DNA from: Chitinophagales bacterium
Lineage (GTDB): Bacteria > Bacteroidota > Bacteroidia > Chitinophagales > JAHDHT01
Length of the DNA stretch: 18,329 bases
Direction of reading: 5' to 3'
NCBI GenBank assembly: GCA_020631175.1
Contig: JAHDHT010000015.1
Location: 1-18,329, forward strand
The notes under the pieces are model-generated. The model had not been told where the DNA came from. It was given only the letters and a program-made list of their open reading frames with translations, and ran no database searches. How positions within the stretch are numbered: the first letter of the stretch is position 1; every line of letters starts with the position of its first letter. This document shows, piece after piece, positions 10,801 through 15,655 of this stretch. Made by a program: the position numbers and the translations under genes.

Positions 10801-13303
10801 AATTATCGAAAGTACAATCTGGTCGTGTTTCACAAAAAGTGAGATAAGAATTAATATAACTATTGAAAGTATTTATGTCTTTTGTTCCATCCCAACGATC
10901 ATAATGCTTTTCAATTTCAGGTGCCATTAAAGCTGCCTGTTCATTGACTACATCTTTACACCTTTGAGGTTCCCAAACTGTGTTCACCAGATCGCAATAG
11001 CGATTTACAAATCCAACACGGAAATCAGCATTATCTAACATACGGTCGAACATAATTGCGTGCACTCCACGATTATTATCTGTTGCATGCGGCATCATAT
11101 TTCCACCACAAGGAGAGAATGCACCATCCATATCTTTCATCATGTATCGCCATTTCCCGCCAAAATTTGGCTTCCAGAATTTAATATTATTTTGAGGCCA
11201 GTCAGTAACGGTCATATAAATTCTTGCCGCAAATGAATCTCTGAAATTTGAGACATCGAGATTGTCATCGACAAAATCAAAGTTGGTATTTACAGCCATA
11301 TTGTTGGTGAAAATAAAATGGACTAAATCCATGTATTCCCGATAAGCATTATTTTTATCCATCAGCCTGGACTCACCCCGTCCGTCTTGCTGCGTGGTGT
11401 TATTGATGAATTCCATAATGGTTACTTCATCTTCATCGTAACCGTATTTCTCTTTTGGGTAATATTTACCTAATTGTGGACGGAAATTCATTACGCCCCA
11501 ATACTCACCGTTTATAAAATGAATTCCGGGTTGAAAATATCCTACATCAAGGTCCATCACAAACTCACACATTTCATGAACTGCACCATCTCTGAGCATA
11601 GAGCTATTCCAGTCATTACCGGAATTTCTCATTGTAAATCTCTTAGTTGAAAAAATATTCAGATCGTCCCAAATCTGAGCATCAAACTGTCCTTGTTCGA
11701 ATCTATTTTTAGCTCGGAATTGTAAACTTTTCTGAGGTCTTGCTCTCGACCATCCGCCAAATATTTTAATTGTTGCATCCTGTTCAAAATCTGTATTACC
11801 GTTTTTATTGAATAGCTCAGCATGCACTCTTTTTTGCCAATCGTTCCAATAGTTTGCACCAAAATACGGATAGCTAGTTGATGCATTCGGTCCTAATACA
11901 TAAATTCCTTCATCGTTATCCCAGAGATTAACCGGGTCTGTTTGAATGGCAATAGTATTTACTGTTGAAGGTTCATTTATAATGTAGGTGTTTGCAATAT
12001 CTTCACTGGGTAAAAATCCGGGTGCATAAGCTTTTACATTAAATGCTTTAGTTGTAGATATGTTAACCGCACCGTTATATACCGGTGAAATAGTTGTAGG
12101 TGTTGTTCCGTCCAATGAATAATAGAGTGTTGCCCCCGGGAAGGAATTATTAACGGTAACGTTAACGGCCCCATTATAAAATCCGGCAGCCTGATTAATT
12201 ACCGGATCATCGACGTAACCCATGTATCCGGTTGAACCGTTATTGGTTGCGTTCGGTGTAGGAAAGTCGAAATACATCCAGTTATTGGTACCATCATTTA
12301 AACGACCATATGAATGGTTAAAACCTAAAAAGTTGTAGGTTGTTTGATCGATTACAATACCAGAACTATTCGTTAATAAAACCGTTTCTCCGGTTCTTGA
12401 AAGTTTAAAATCTGTATGTAAAAATGCAGTTGGTGGATTAAACCAGCCAGGAGGGTTATCGTAATTAGAAGAGTTATCTTCAAGCCCGACAAATAGCCAT
12501 GGTCTTGCTGTTAAATCTCCCGTTGTTCTACCGAAATTAATAATTTCAATTGCCAATACATTGGTTCCTGTAACTAAAGCATCATCGGTTAATTCTTCAT
12601 TGATGAAAAAGTTAGGGTAATCTCCACCCGAATAAACTTGTGCTTCCCATTCTGAACCATAAACATCGTGTTCGATACCTAAAGAAGTTTGCGTAAGCAT
12701 TACATTACCCGATCTGGCGATTTCCTTCCCATTCAAATAAGCTATAAATGCATCATCATAATCCATTGCCAATACAAGATTAGCAATCACTTCTTTATCA
12801 ATGATATTGAATTCATGTCTTAAAAAAACATGTCCCGAATTAATACTTGTATTATCGTCACCATCACCATTTCCAAATCCTCCTTGTCCTGAACTCCATC
12901 CATTATCATTATATCCGGGATCCATCCAATCAAAATACAATTGATTTCCGGAGGTATATTTCCAGGTATCATTTTCTCTTACCGCTAATTCCCAGTGATC
13001 TACTACATTAGCTCTGTCGTTTCCACTTGCATATAAGGTCAAATAGCTCTGCCCTTGAATGGTAACATTCGGAAAACGCCATTTATAAGGGTTGCCGATA
13101 TCGTCACTTATGTAGTAATCCAACAAATTTACCGGGCTATTACTTTTATTAAAAAGTTCAATAAGATCCTGATATTCACCATCTTCATCGAGTAACATAG
13201 TATCGTTACTTGCGACAATTTCGTTGATGACTACCTGAGCCTCAGATTGTTTATAAAGAAAGAAAATTAATATAATATATAGGTATATGTGACGTTGTTT
13301 CAT
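1..13303 (-). CDS. Giant secreted multidomain surface protein (LTD, CotH kinase-like, PKD, SprB and Ig-like repeats), C-terminus missing
   Basis: At least 4434 codons are open from the ATG at 13303 to the window edge, with no stop. Residues 1-22 form a signal peptide (short basic start, hydrophobic core IYLYIILIFFLY, then SEA before Q23). Modules in order, with approximate residues: lamin-tail-like 24-100, beta-sandwich 100-300, a short LTD-like piece 300-355, chitobiase-like 355-440, CotH 446-837, InlB/Flg_new-like 840-925, two lamin-tail-like domains 926-1250, PKD 1252-1335, 21 SprB-like units to about 2900, then 20 Ig/PKD-like units. Proteins of this type in Bacteroidota are usually exported by the type IX secretion system and act as adhesins; Flavobacterium SprB, a gliding adhesin of about 6500 aa, is the best-known giant with such repeats. 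The sorting domain should lie beyond the left edge. Adhesin function is inferred. No Shine-Dalgarno precedes the start, as is usual in this phylum. Confidence 0.95.
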   Translation of the reverse strand, partial: MKQRHIYLYIILIFFLYKQSEAQVVINEIVASNDTMLLDEDGEYQDLIELFNKSNSPVNLLDYYISDDIGNPYKWRFPNVTIQGQSYLTLYASGNDRANVVDHWELAVRENDTWKYTSGNQLYFDWMDPGYNDNGWSSGQGGFGNGDGDDNTSINSGHVFLRHEFNIIDKEVIANLVLAMDYDDAFIAYLNGKEIARSGNVMLTQTSLGIEHDVYGSEWEAQVYSGGDYPNFFINEELTDDALVTGTNVLAIEIINFGRTTGDLTARPWLFVGLEDNSSNYDNPPGWFNPPTAFLHTDFKLSRTGETVLLTNSSGIVIDQTTYNFLGFNHSYGRLNDGTNNWMYFDFPTPNATNNGSTGYMGYVDDPVINQAAGFYNGAVNVTVNNSFPGATLYYSLDGTTPTTISPVYNGAVNISTTKAFNVKAYAPGFLPSEDIANTYIINEPSTVNTIAIQTDPVNLWDNDEGIYVLGPNASTSYPYFGANYWNDWQKRVHAELFNKNGNTDFEQDATIKIFGGWSRARPQKSLQFRAKNRFEQGQFDAQIWDDLNIFSTKRFTMRNSGNDWNSSMLRDGAVHEMCEFVMDLDVGYFQPGIHFINGEYWGVMNFRPQLGKYYPKEKYGYDEDEVTIMEFINNTTQQDGRGESRLMDKNNAYREYMDLVHFIFTNNMAVNTNFDFVDDNLDVSNFRDSFAARIYMTVTDWPQNNIKFWKPNFGGKWRYMMKDMDGAFSPCGGNMMPHATDNNRGVHAIMFDRMLDNADFRVGFVNRYCDLVNTVWEPQRCKDVVNEQAALMAPEIEKHYDRWDGTKDINTFNSYINSYLTFCETRPDCTFDNFQTYFSFPEQVQVCLEINPPGAGYVNINTIYPENYPWCGTYFENNPIDMTGIPNVGYQFSHWTSNSHNNNDNNESIKVNVNTGDTFTAHFVPTNNVPELVVSEINYNPSDGFDSGNWIELYNNGTADLHLSNWTLSVASSANTFTFPPGTVIAPGEYLVVVQDNIFFTSTYPNIPNFVGSFFFDLLNSGDQIFFHDNLGNLQHSVTYSSSPPWAEGPDGKGYTLENGNYGGNENQASTWFEGCIKGSPGGPFIDCSTIFPPVTFSEINYDSCPQYLAGDWVELHNYGNTPIDVSGWTFKDKNDDNFFTIPTTTIIPANGHIVLVRDLFQFQAVYPTVTNVVGPFGFGLASGGELLRLYDENDELILLVDYDEDPPWPTEPNGQCYTLELEDPLGNLSDHENWFVGCVAGSPGEAFTPCILPPEPAFESDRIAGCGSVVVQFEDLSINEPDTWSWSFPGGTPSTSSAINPIVSYNTPGTYDVTLTVTNYAGTNTITVNDYITVFVIPDLTINTTDVQCNGAGDGTATVVPLSGDAPYFTEWQNGETGTTISNLTPGSYSVEITDANGCKNTTSAVIGQPTVLSGSGTSTSSTCGNNNGSATVSPTGGTAPYSYQWSNGQGGATATNLLAADYSVTITDANGCQHVVMVSVDDIGAPSVSVNKNDIGCYGENNGSASVGINGGTPPFSTLWSNGTTGTVVNALIAGTYTVEVTDNNGCVATQNFEILQPDLLEASADDSNNTCGDPNGTLIANPIGGTPPYFYNWSNNQVGQTASNLASGTYTVTVTDSEGCNTITSAAVTNIPGPTVSLSENIVSCFNFNDGAVSAALNQGTSPFTYQWNTGATTPTISALGAGTYSVIVTDANGCTDTEQITLTNPPLLEVSYTTSPSECDEDTGVGSINPVGGSLPYSIVWENTDTTDVKFELAAGTYSVTVYDDNGCFEDLVVVVDNTPSPVLSTNSTEVSCFGGNDGTATVIPSGGNPPYTQVWSSGSNNLTATALPAGTYSVTVTDANGCETDASAEVTEPLDISITGTTVSTTCGSDNGSATAIPFGGIPPYTYLWDTGATSSTITNVEAGAYSVTVTDANQCSDTQTIAISNINGPTVAASSTDASCFFGVNGSATADIQGGTPPYNVQWDNGQSGVTINGLAAGTYTATVTDANGCVNSASATVNEPSIISINNNVIDATCGEDNGQISVSVSGGTSPYLYSWSNGSTSTTITDLSAGNYVLSVTDANGCVISNSIAVNNIQTAVVSIDAFTNSCFGGADGSAVANVSGGSAPYIYAWSNGATGPSANGLAAGNYSVEIVDANGCLITENFLITEPSEVVADIVTVSTTCGYSNGTVTIVPDGGNPPFNYSWDNGLTTQTGDNLPSGTYVISVTDANGCKNSFTANLENIDGPEAALTSTNVSCFGGNDGTATTVATGGTEPYSYSWNNGQINPTAGGLFAGTYTVTVSDYNGCLVTESITISEPTMMNVVTSSTNSTCGDSNGTVSASAVGGTPPYTYDWFNGGTTANQTGLPSGSYTVAVTDVLGCVFYSTTIVENINGPEIEFSESDVLCNGGTSGLAEVTVNGGTAPFNYTWSNGQTTAMASNLSAGTYTVEVTDANNCLAVEDVTISEPLPFNNDIIVTDATCGDANGIAEVNPVGGTPPYAYQWSNGQISQLSFDLLSGTYSVTVTDANNCSYDSEVIVGNVDGAEVEVNTTDVLCNGGNSGTAASVVNGGTAPFTYQWSNGQTTPNANGLALGSYELAVTDANSCITVYQFNIGEPTTLALQESSADAICGNANGSATVFPSGGTGPYEYIWSNGQEVQTAVNLVAGSYTATVTDANGCTAEITSGVSNFGAPQLSTNFTDVSCNEGNDGTATVNVDSGNGPFTFSWSDGQTNATATGLQAGIYNVYVSDANGCGTITSVEIGEPSEMVLFTDATDAVCGNNDGTATVIPSGGVGPFTFNWSNGQTSSTAVNLAAGTYSVTVTDAQGCTVNSNIIVASESGPQASITTTGASCATANNGTAIIAVNGGNAPYAFQWSNGLTGSVVSGLAAGNYTVTVTDINGCTDVETFSIDDTNNNASANAGFDQELCDGEIAVLSATGGVEFIWSPATGLNNPFISNPISSTDQTITYTVTITDVNGCVDTDDVTVTVNPPVLADAGEDVTICEDGTTTLNASGGVSYSWFPITGLSDPLSPNPTAAPDQTTIYTVTATDANGCSSIDEVTIEVGELLNVDVTDNQTICIGTSAQLNASGGVNYSWSPSTGLSNPNIANPIANPSSTTTYTVNVNDGVCTGSAQVTVEVVPVPISANAGVDSNICFGESVSLNATGGENYSWTPTAGLNDPAVANPIANPTSTTSYTVVVENEFGCIETDEVTIFVDPLPVANAGTDVEICSGGSAILNATGGTAYSWTPSNSLSDSDIQNPVANPNATTTYEVTVSNVFGCSSTDEVVVTVGNDLSIATSGGAEICEGESIQISASGASTYTWVASNGDPIDNIENPTVQPNQTTGYTVTGTDDFGCTGTAFLTITVLDLPVISAGQDQVICTGADIELIPSGGITYSWEPSSAVPANDDTPLVSPVVNTEYTVIGTDSNGCSSSDQVWVNVNEAPVVTVSGNATICPGGSTTLNADGGINYSWSPPTGLNNPFAQSPVASPSSTTTYTVSVTNINGCTTTEDVTITVSNELEADAGLDQTICPGQNVQLQASGGTSYTWSPATGLSNVGISNPLAFPPITTTYVVTVSDGICSGTSTVTVFVNNTPVDANAGADVVVCEGETFNLGSSADPALTYSWSPALGLDDPTSPNPSGTVATSQNYTLTVTNEEGCEETDNVSVIVNTLPIADAGSDQSICGTQSVQLQASGGTFYEWIPATGLNNPNIANPVALVESSITYTVIVTNAEGCQSSDEVFIVVTAAAPVDLGDDVTICTGSQYALNAPPGALNYQWVPSTGLSNPNIANPIASPNATTTYTVIVTYPGDCSSTDDITINIGPSLNVLAGQNETICEGSSVTLNALGVPSGANVVWSPSTGLSDPNSINPIANPTETTTYILNVSDGICSGTDQVTVFVNEENLSPNAGLDVNICAGSSTALSVGGVPAGATISWSPSTGLNNAFVVNPVATPSVTTTYTVTVSDGICEDTDEVTVTVSPSNINIDAGADVSICENSATALNVSGTPSGATITWSPSTSLNNAGIASPVASPDQTTTYTVTVSDGVCDATDVVSVIVLENDLDLNAGQDQSICEGSATNLSVTGVPFGASVLWTPSTGLSNTTNATISANPTQTTTYTATVNDGVCSASTSVTVFVTEQNLQIDAGNDIEVCEDGSIQLQASGIPSGASVVWIPSTGLNNPTVSNPIATPLGSINYTVVVSDGVCSGEDDVNITVIPNNLQVNAGNNITICEGASTGLSVSGVPSGSSISWLPADGLSDATLANPIANPQQTTTYTVTVDNGICIAEDEVTVTVQTNNIMPDASDDPVICIGSSTELNIDGVPQGATAIWSPSTGLNNTVGETVTASPSTTTTYTVIVNDGICQASTEVTVNVNEEGLNIDAGSDVAICEDGSVQLNIAGVPSNATISWTPAGGLSDPNIANPIASPQFPTVYTVVVND
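1846..4597 (-). repeat. Array of 12 Ig/PKD-like repeats, first subtype (mostly 76 residues)
   Basis: Units follow the pattern ANAGxDxxICxGxSxxL, ASGGxxYSWSPxTGL, NPxANPxxTTTYTV and TDxNGC...DEVTVTV. The first Cys codons have lowest positions 4553, 4325, 4097, 3869, 3641, 3413, 3185, 2960, 2732, 2504, 2270 and 2042. The first six steps are all exactly 228 bp; later steps vary (225, 228, 228, 234, 228). Modules of this kind are common in Bacteroidota proteins that end in a gliding-motility-associated (type B) sorting domain and are predicted to be beta-sandwiches. One Cys lies near the start and one about 50 residues later, consistent with an internal disulfide. A stalk role is inferred. Confidence 0.88.
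4605..9290 (-). repeat. Array of 21 SprB-like protein repeats, alternating types A and B
   Basis: Each unit follows the SprB repeat pattern: C-(x)-G-G-N-D-G-T-A near the start, GGTxPYxYxWSNG, GLxAGTYTVTVTDANGC and a short linker. Type A units start with (D/S)xxC(N/F)GGxDG and usually end in an xEP linker. Type B units start with TCGxxNG and usually end in N(I/V)xGP. They strictly alternate, A first and A last. The codon of the second Cys has its lowest coordinate at 9101, 8879, 8654, 8432, 8207, 7985, 7760, 7538, 7313, 7091, 6866, 6644, 6419, 6197, 5972, 5750, 5525, 5303, 5078, 4856 and 4631. The steps are alternately 222 and 225 bp, giving a 447-bp (149-residue) double unit. The 15-mer acaaccattagcatc recurs in register at 7091, 7313, 7760 and 9101. 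SprB-type repeats are known from gliding and adhesion proteins of Bacteroidota. Confidence 0.93.
9300..10790 (-). other. Linker modules of the giant protein: InlB-like repeat, two lamin-tail-like domains, PKD domain
   Basis: Residues of about 840-925 follow the bacterial-repeat pattern GAGYVNI...YPWCGTYFENNPI...GYQFSHW...VNTGDTFTAHF (InlB B-repeat/Flg_new-like). Two successive lamin-tail-like domains follow. The first has LVVSEINYNP...GNWIELYNNG...LSNWTLS...PGEYLVVVQD; the second has VTFSEINYDS...GDWVELHNYG...VSGWTFKD...NGHIVLVRD. Each ends in a W-F-x-G-C-(I/V)-x-G-S-P-G motif. A single PKD domain follows: a CGSVVVQFED strand, WSWSFPGGTPSTS and YNTPGTYDVTLTVTN, at residues of about 1252-1335. 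These look like structural or ligand-binding modules that join the CotH head to the repeat stalk. Confidence 0.8.
10793..11968 (-). other. CotH kinase-like domain of the giant protein
   Basis: Residues of about 446-837 carry the CotH signature order. These are a K-I-F-G-G-W-S-R-A-R-P-Q-K-S stretch (the family's G-x-S-R-xx-x-K-S element, Lys at residue 525), then FTMRNSGNDWNSSMLRDGAVH, then HFINGEYWGVMNFR, then KWRYMMKDMDGAF with the acidic pair D724/D726 expected in the metal-binding DxD-type loop. Bacillus CotH and its relatives are atypical protein kinases, originally known for phosphorylating spore coat proteins. In Bacteroidota the domain occurs on exported proteins whose substrates are mostly unknown. 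One difference: the segment after NGEYWGV reads NFRPQLGKYY, where many relatives, as I recall them, have an acidic residue after the Arg. Activity therefore cannot be assumed. Confidence 0.85.
11969..13303 (-). other. N-terminal region of the giant protein: signal peptide, lamin-tail-like domain, beta-sandwich, chitobiase-like domain
   Basis: After the signal peptide the mature protein starts VVINEIVASN, followed by a D-E-D-G...DLIELFN stretch and a ...YLTLYASG ending, which is the lamin-tail (LTD) pattern. Residues of about 100-300 contain WxDPGYNDNGWSSGQGGFG, an FLRHEFN strand, DDAFIAYLNGKEI and TNVLAIEI. This jelly-roll-like sandwich commonly sits between LTD and CotH in bacterial surface proteins. 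Around residues 300-355 is a second LTD-like ending (HTDFKLSRTGETVLLTNSSG). Around 355-440 the pattern FPGATLYYSLDGTTPT...AFNVKAYAPG matches the chitobiase/beta-hexosaminidase C-terminal Ig-like domain (CHB_HEX_C). All assignments come from reading motifs. Confidence 0.75.
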
Positions 13304-13385
13304 CTGGACTTGATATATCTTTAAAAAGACGTTTTTATCATTGTTATCGTTGCTTTTTACTGATAGGGGTCGGTTCGCAGAAATA

Positions 13386-13393
13386 CAAATCTA
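13386..13393 (-). promoter_or_regulatory. Candidate -7 promoter element for the giant gene
   Basis: On the minus strand this reads TAGATTTG, an exact match to the Bacteroidota -7 consensus TAnnTTTG. It lies about 83 bp upstream of the giant gene's ATG, which would give a leader of about 75 nt. At the usual -33 distance there is only a TTTC (13413-13416), one base from TTTG, and it falls inside a perfect palindrome. One exact match to an 8-mer with two free positions is weak evidence in AT-rich DNA. Confidence 0.4.
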
Positions 13394-13402
13394 TTACAAT
13401 CA

Positions 13403-13416
13403 TTTCATATATGAAA
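13403..13416. repeat. Perfect 14-bp palindrome, possible operator
   Basis: TTTCATATATGAAA is its own reverse complement. It lies just upstream of the candidate -7 element of the giant gene, over the position expected for the -33 element, where a dimeric regulator could block or assist RNA polymerase. It is AT-rich and could be chance. Confidence 0.35.
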
Positions 13417-13440
13417 AATTCAAAAGTAATAAGCCGATCT

Positions 13441-13465
13441 TGTCAATTCAGTGCATATATTGACA
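13441..13465. repeat. 7-bp inverted repeat in the intergenic region
   Basis: TGTCAAT at 13441-13447 and ATTGACA at 13459-13465 are exact inverted copies separated by 11 bases. The element lies about 30 bp past the stop of the 705-aa gene and upstream of the candidate promoter of the giant gene. No T-run follows on the minus strand, so it does not look like an intrinsic terminator. It could be an operator or a weak RNA hairpin. The rest of the 192-bp gap (13304-13495) holds nothing else I recognise. Confidence 0.3.
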
Positions 13466-13495
13466 TACGAAAAGGGGAGCGAAAAGATTGGATTC

Positions 13496-15613
13496 TTACT
13501 TAAGAATGGCGAATTGTCCTTTCTGGACATGCCCGCTATCTAAGTTTTTAACTGTATAGAGGTATAAACCCTGTGTTACTGCCTGATTACTTTCACTTAA
13601 CAGATTCCAGGCATGTTCGCCTCCAGGAAAGATGCGTTGATTTTCTGCCCCGCCAAAATCACTATACCATTGTATATCCTGCCCAATGTATTCTTCTGCG
13701 TTATGACTTAATTCGGCTACCAGATCACCGGCGAGCGTATAAATTCTGATTTCAGATCTTGGTGGAAGATTATAAAAGTGAATCTTCTTGGTTCTTGCGG
13801 AGCTACCATCCCAGGCTGCCTCAATTCTATATGGGTTTGGATAAACACCTACCGGATACTGATCGGGATCTTCTGTAGCGGGTGTTCCTACAAAAACACG
13901 TTTTGCATTCGCAACGAATGAAGATTCTAAAGACCCAAGTCCTAAATCAGCATCGCCCTGATCAAATGAAGTTATGATATATAGATATTGCCAACCATTC
14001 AGTAAACCAGTATTCGTAAACTTATATGTGTAGTTGGTTTCATCTCCTTCAAATTGAACCGGCTGTGATAAAGTGATATTATCAAATCCGTTATTAAATC
14101 CTATTGAGTTGCCTTCTGTATCCCATTGAGCCACTAATTCAGCTTCACCAATCATATCTAAGCTAAAATCGTCTCCTACTTCAGTTCTATAGACGCGATA
14201 ACCTTCGAAATCTTCCTTTTTTGAGATGGGGTCAACGCTTGATTCTGCTGCATTATCCCAATATACTGCTACTTCATTATTGTTGACTTCAAGATGCACT
14301 TTTGGTGTTGCCGGTGGTTCTGGAAGGATATACCGGTCGAGTTGATTGTTATCATTCAGGTCCTCACCATCGTCAAGGAGTCCATTTTCATTTAAATCTT
14401 CTCCATTAAACGTTCTTTGCGCCCAGCCCAAGTGTTCAACCAGTTCAGTTCTGGCAAATTCTGTATCCATTTCCGGGCCTGTATTTGCACCGGTTGATAA
14501 TTGTTTTGCTGCTACAAGCGCAAGTGCAAAATTAACGGTTTCGCCCGGAGCTATTTCCACTAAAGGACCTGCTGACAGCAATTGAGTTCTGTTGTTTGGA
14601 TTTTGAACATCCTCCCTAATTGTAGGAATGGAAAAATCGAGGCCTTGTTTCATTTTGTCGTAGGCGACATCTTCAACAAATTGACCATCTACGGTAAAAG
14701 GTGCGCTAAAGTCGGTTCCGTCAAAAGTTCTGAAATTCCAGAAATTTGCATGGACTTCGGGTGCAGGTAAACCTTGGTTGGTAAACAAGTCTGCATTGGA
14801 AGGATGAAAGAACTGATCTCTCCATTCGATTCCTAAAAACTGGCTTGCACCATATGAAGATGTGAATTCAGGCTCACCGGCAACATCAAATGCATAGAGT
14901 GCATTATATTCTGATAAGAATCCGCCGCCGCCTTTATTAAAAAATGCAACGCCTGATTCTGTGGTTACATTTACATTACGTACTACTAAATCCGTCCAAA
15001 GTCCGAGATAAACAGAATCCCATGCTGCGGTGCTATTGTTGGTTATTGAATAATTCAAGATTACAAAAAAGTCTGCAAAAGAAAAATTCCATGCGTAGGC
15101 TTCGCATGTAATATCTGCATCTAAAGGATTTGCATGATCCTGAATCGGAATGCTTGTACCGGGCACTATGGTATTGCTATCTGTGAATTTAAGCACAACA
15201 TCCTGGTGCGAAACGGCATCAATCGAGAAAAAAGAACTTTCTGTTAGTGTAGATCTTTCTTTAAGAGAATTACTTGATTGTGGTGTTAACTCAAAGCCTG
15301 AGCCTCCGGTAAAATAACCTGCAGTGGCATCGATGGCACCTGTTGTAAGACGCAATTGACCATCAACTTTAGCACCAATCCAAAGCCCTGCTTCAAAAAG
15401 GTGTTCAATTCCGGAGTTTAAAGGGTATTCAAAACTTGGATCGCCCTGAGGGTCGTTACGTACATCAGGTCTACCGATTGTACCTACGTTAGTTACTGAT
15501 AAACCCAAATTCCCGACGTCAATAACAACACTCTCGAATGTATCCTGACCTTGTAGCGGAAGGAAAAACAAGCAACATATAGTTAGTAAGCCGGCTAATC
15601 TGAATTTATTCAT
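13496..15613 (-). CDS. Secreted protein with Fn3-like and C-terminal T9SS/FlgD-like beta-sandwich domain, 705 aa
   Basis: A signal peptide is clear (residues 1-21: MNKFRLAGLL, hydrophobic core, ending LQG before Q22). Residues 25-400 are a beta-rich region of unknown function seen in exported Bacteroidota proteins (GLSVTNVGTIGRP, HLFEAGLWIGAKVDG). Residues 406-426 hold two Asp/Asn-rich loops (DLNENGLLDDGEDLNDNNQLD) like dockerin/EF-hand calcium loops. Residues of about 436-575 resemble a fibronectin type III domain (KVHLEVNNNEVAVYW, EGYRVYRTE, WQYLYIITSFDQ). Residues 590-705 (VYPNPYRIEAAW, EIRIYTLAGDLV, QGLYLYTVKN, KGQFAILK) match the FlgD-Ig-like/T9SS type A sorting fold. The ATG at 15613 directly precedes the signal peptide. 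It lies 42 bp after the WbqC gene, so the two may be co-transcribed. The function beyond a surface or secreted role is unknown. Confidence 0.92.
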   Translation of the reverse strand: MNKFRLAGLLTICCLFFLPLQGQDTFESVVIDVGNLGLSVTNVGTIGRPDVRNDPQGDPSFEYPLNSGIEHLFEAGLWIGAKVDGQLRLTTGAIDATAGYFTGGSGFELTPQSSNSLKERSTLTESSFFSIDAVSHQDVVLKFTDSNTIVPGTSIPIQDHANPLDADITCEAYAWNFSFADFFVILNYSITNNSTAAWDSVYLGLWTDLVVRNVNVTTESGVAFFNKGGGGFLSEYNALYAFDVAGEPEFTSSYGASQFLGIEWRDQFFHPSNADLFTNQGLPAPEVHANFWNFRTFDGTDFSAPFTVDGQFVEDVAYDKMKQGLDFSIPTIREDVQNPNNRTQLLSAGPLVEIAPGETVNFALALVAAKQLSTGANTGPEMDTEFARTELVEHLGWAQRTFNGEDLNENGLLDDGEDLNDNNQLDRYILPEPPATPKVHLEVNNNEVAVYWDNAAESSVDPISKKEDFEGYRVYRTEVGDDFSLDMIGEAELVAQWDTEGNSIGFNNGFDNITLSQPVQFEGDETNYTYKFTNTGLLNGWQYLYIITSFDQGDADLGLGSLESSFVANAKRVFVGTPATEDPDQYPVGVYPNPYRIEAAWDGSSARTKKIHFYNLPPRSEIRIYTLAGDLVAELSHNAEEYIGQDIQWYSDFGGAENQRIFPGGEHAWNLLSESNQAVTQGLYLYTVKNLDSGHVQKGQFAILK

Positions 15614-15655
15614 GTGGCGTAAAAATAGACTTATTCCATGAAATATTACTTTAAT

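Noticed and set aside
13336..13380. Possible leader structure or riboswitch between the candidate promoter and the giant gene start
   Set aside because: Only a weak AAAAAG/CTTTTT pairing with a long loop is visible, and no known riboswitch motif can be recognised.
13441..13465. Inverted repeat considered as a rho-independent terminator for the 705-aa gene
   Set aside because: The stem is only 7 bp and AT-rich, the loop is 11 nt, and no T-run follows on the minus strand.
14346..14770. Plus-strand open frames opposite the 705-aa gene
   Set aside because: They overlap a well-supported secreted protein gene on the other strand, and their Ser-rich sequence has no domain features.
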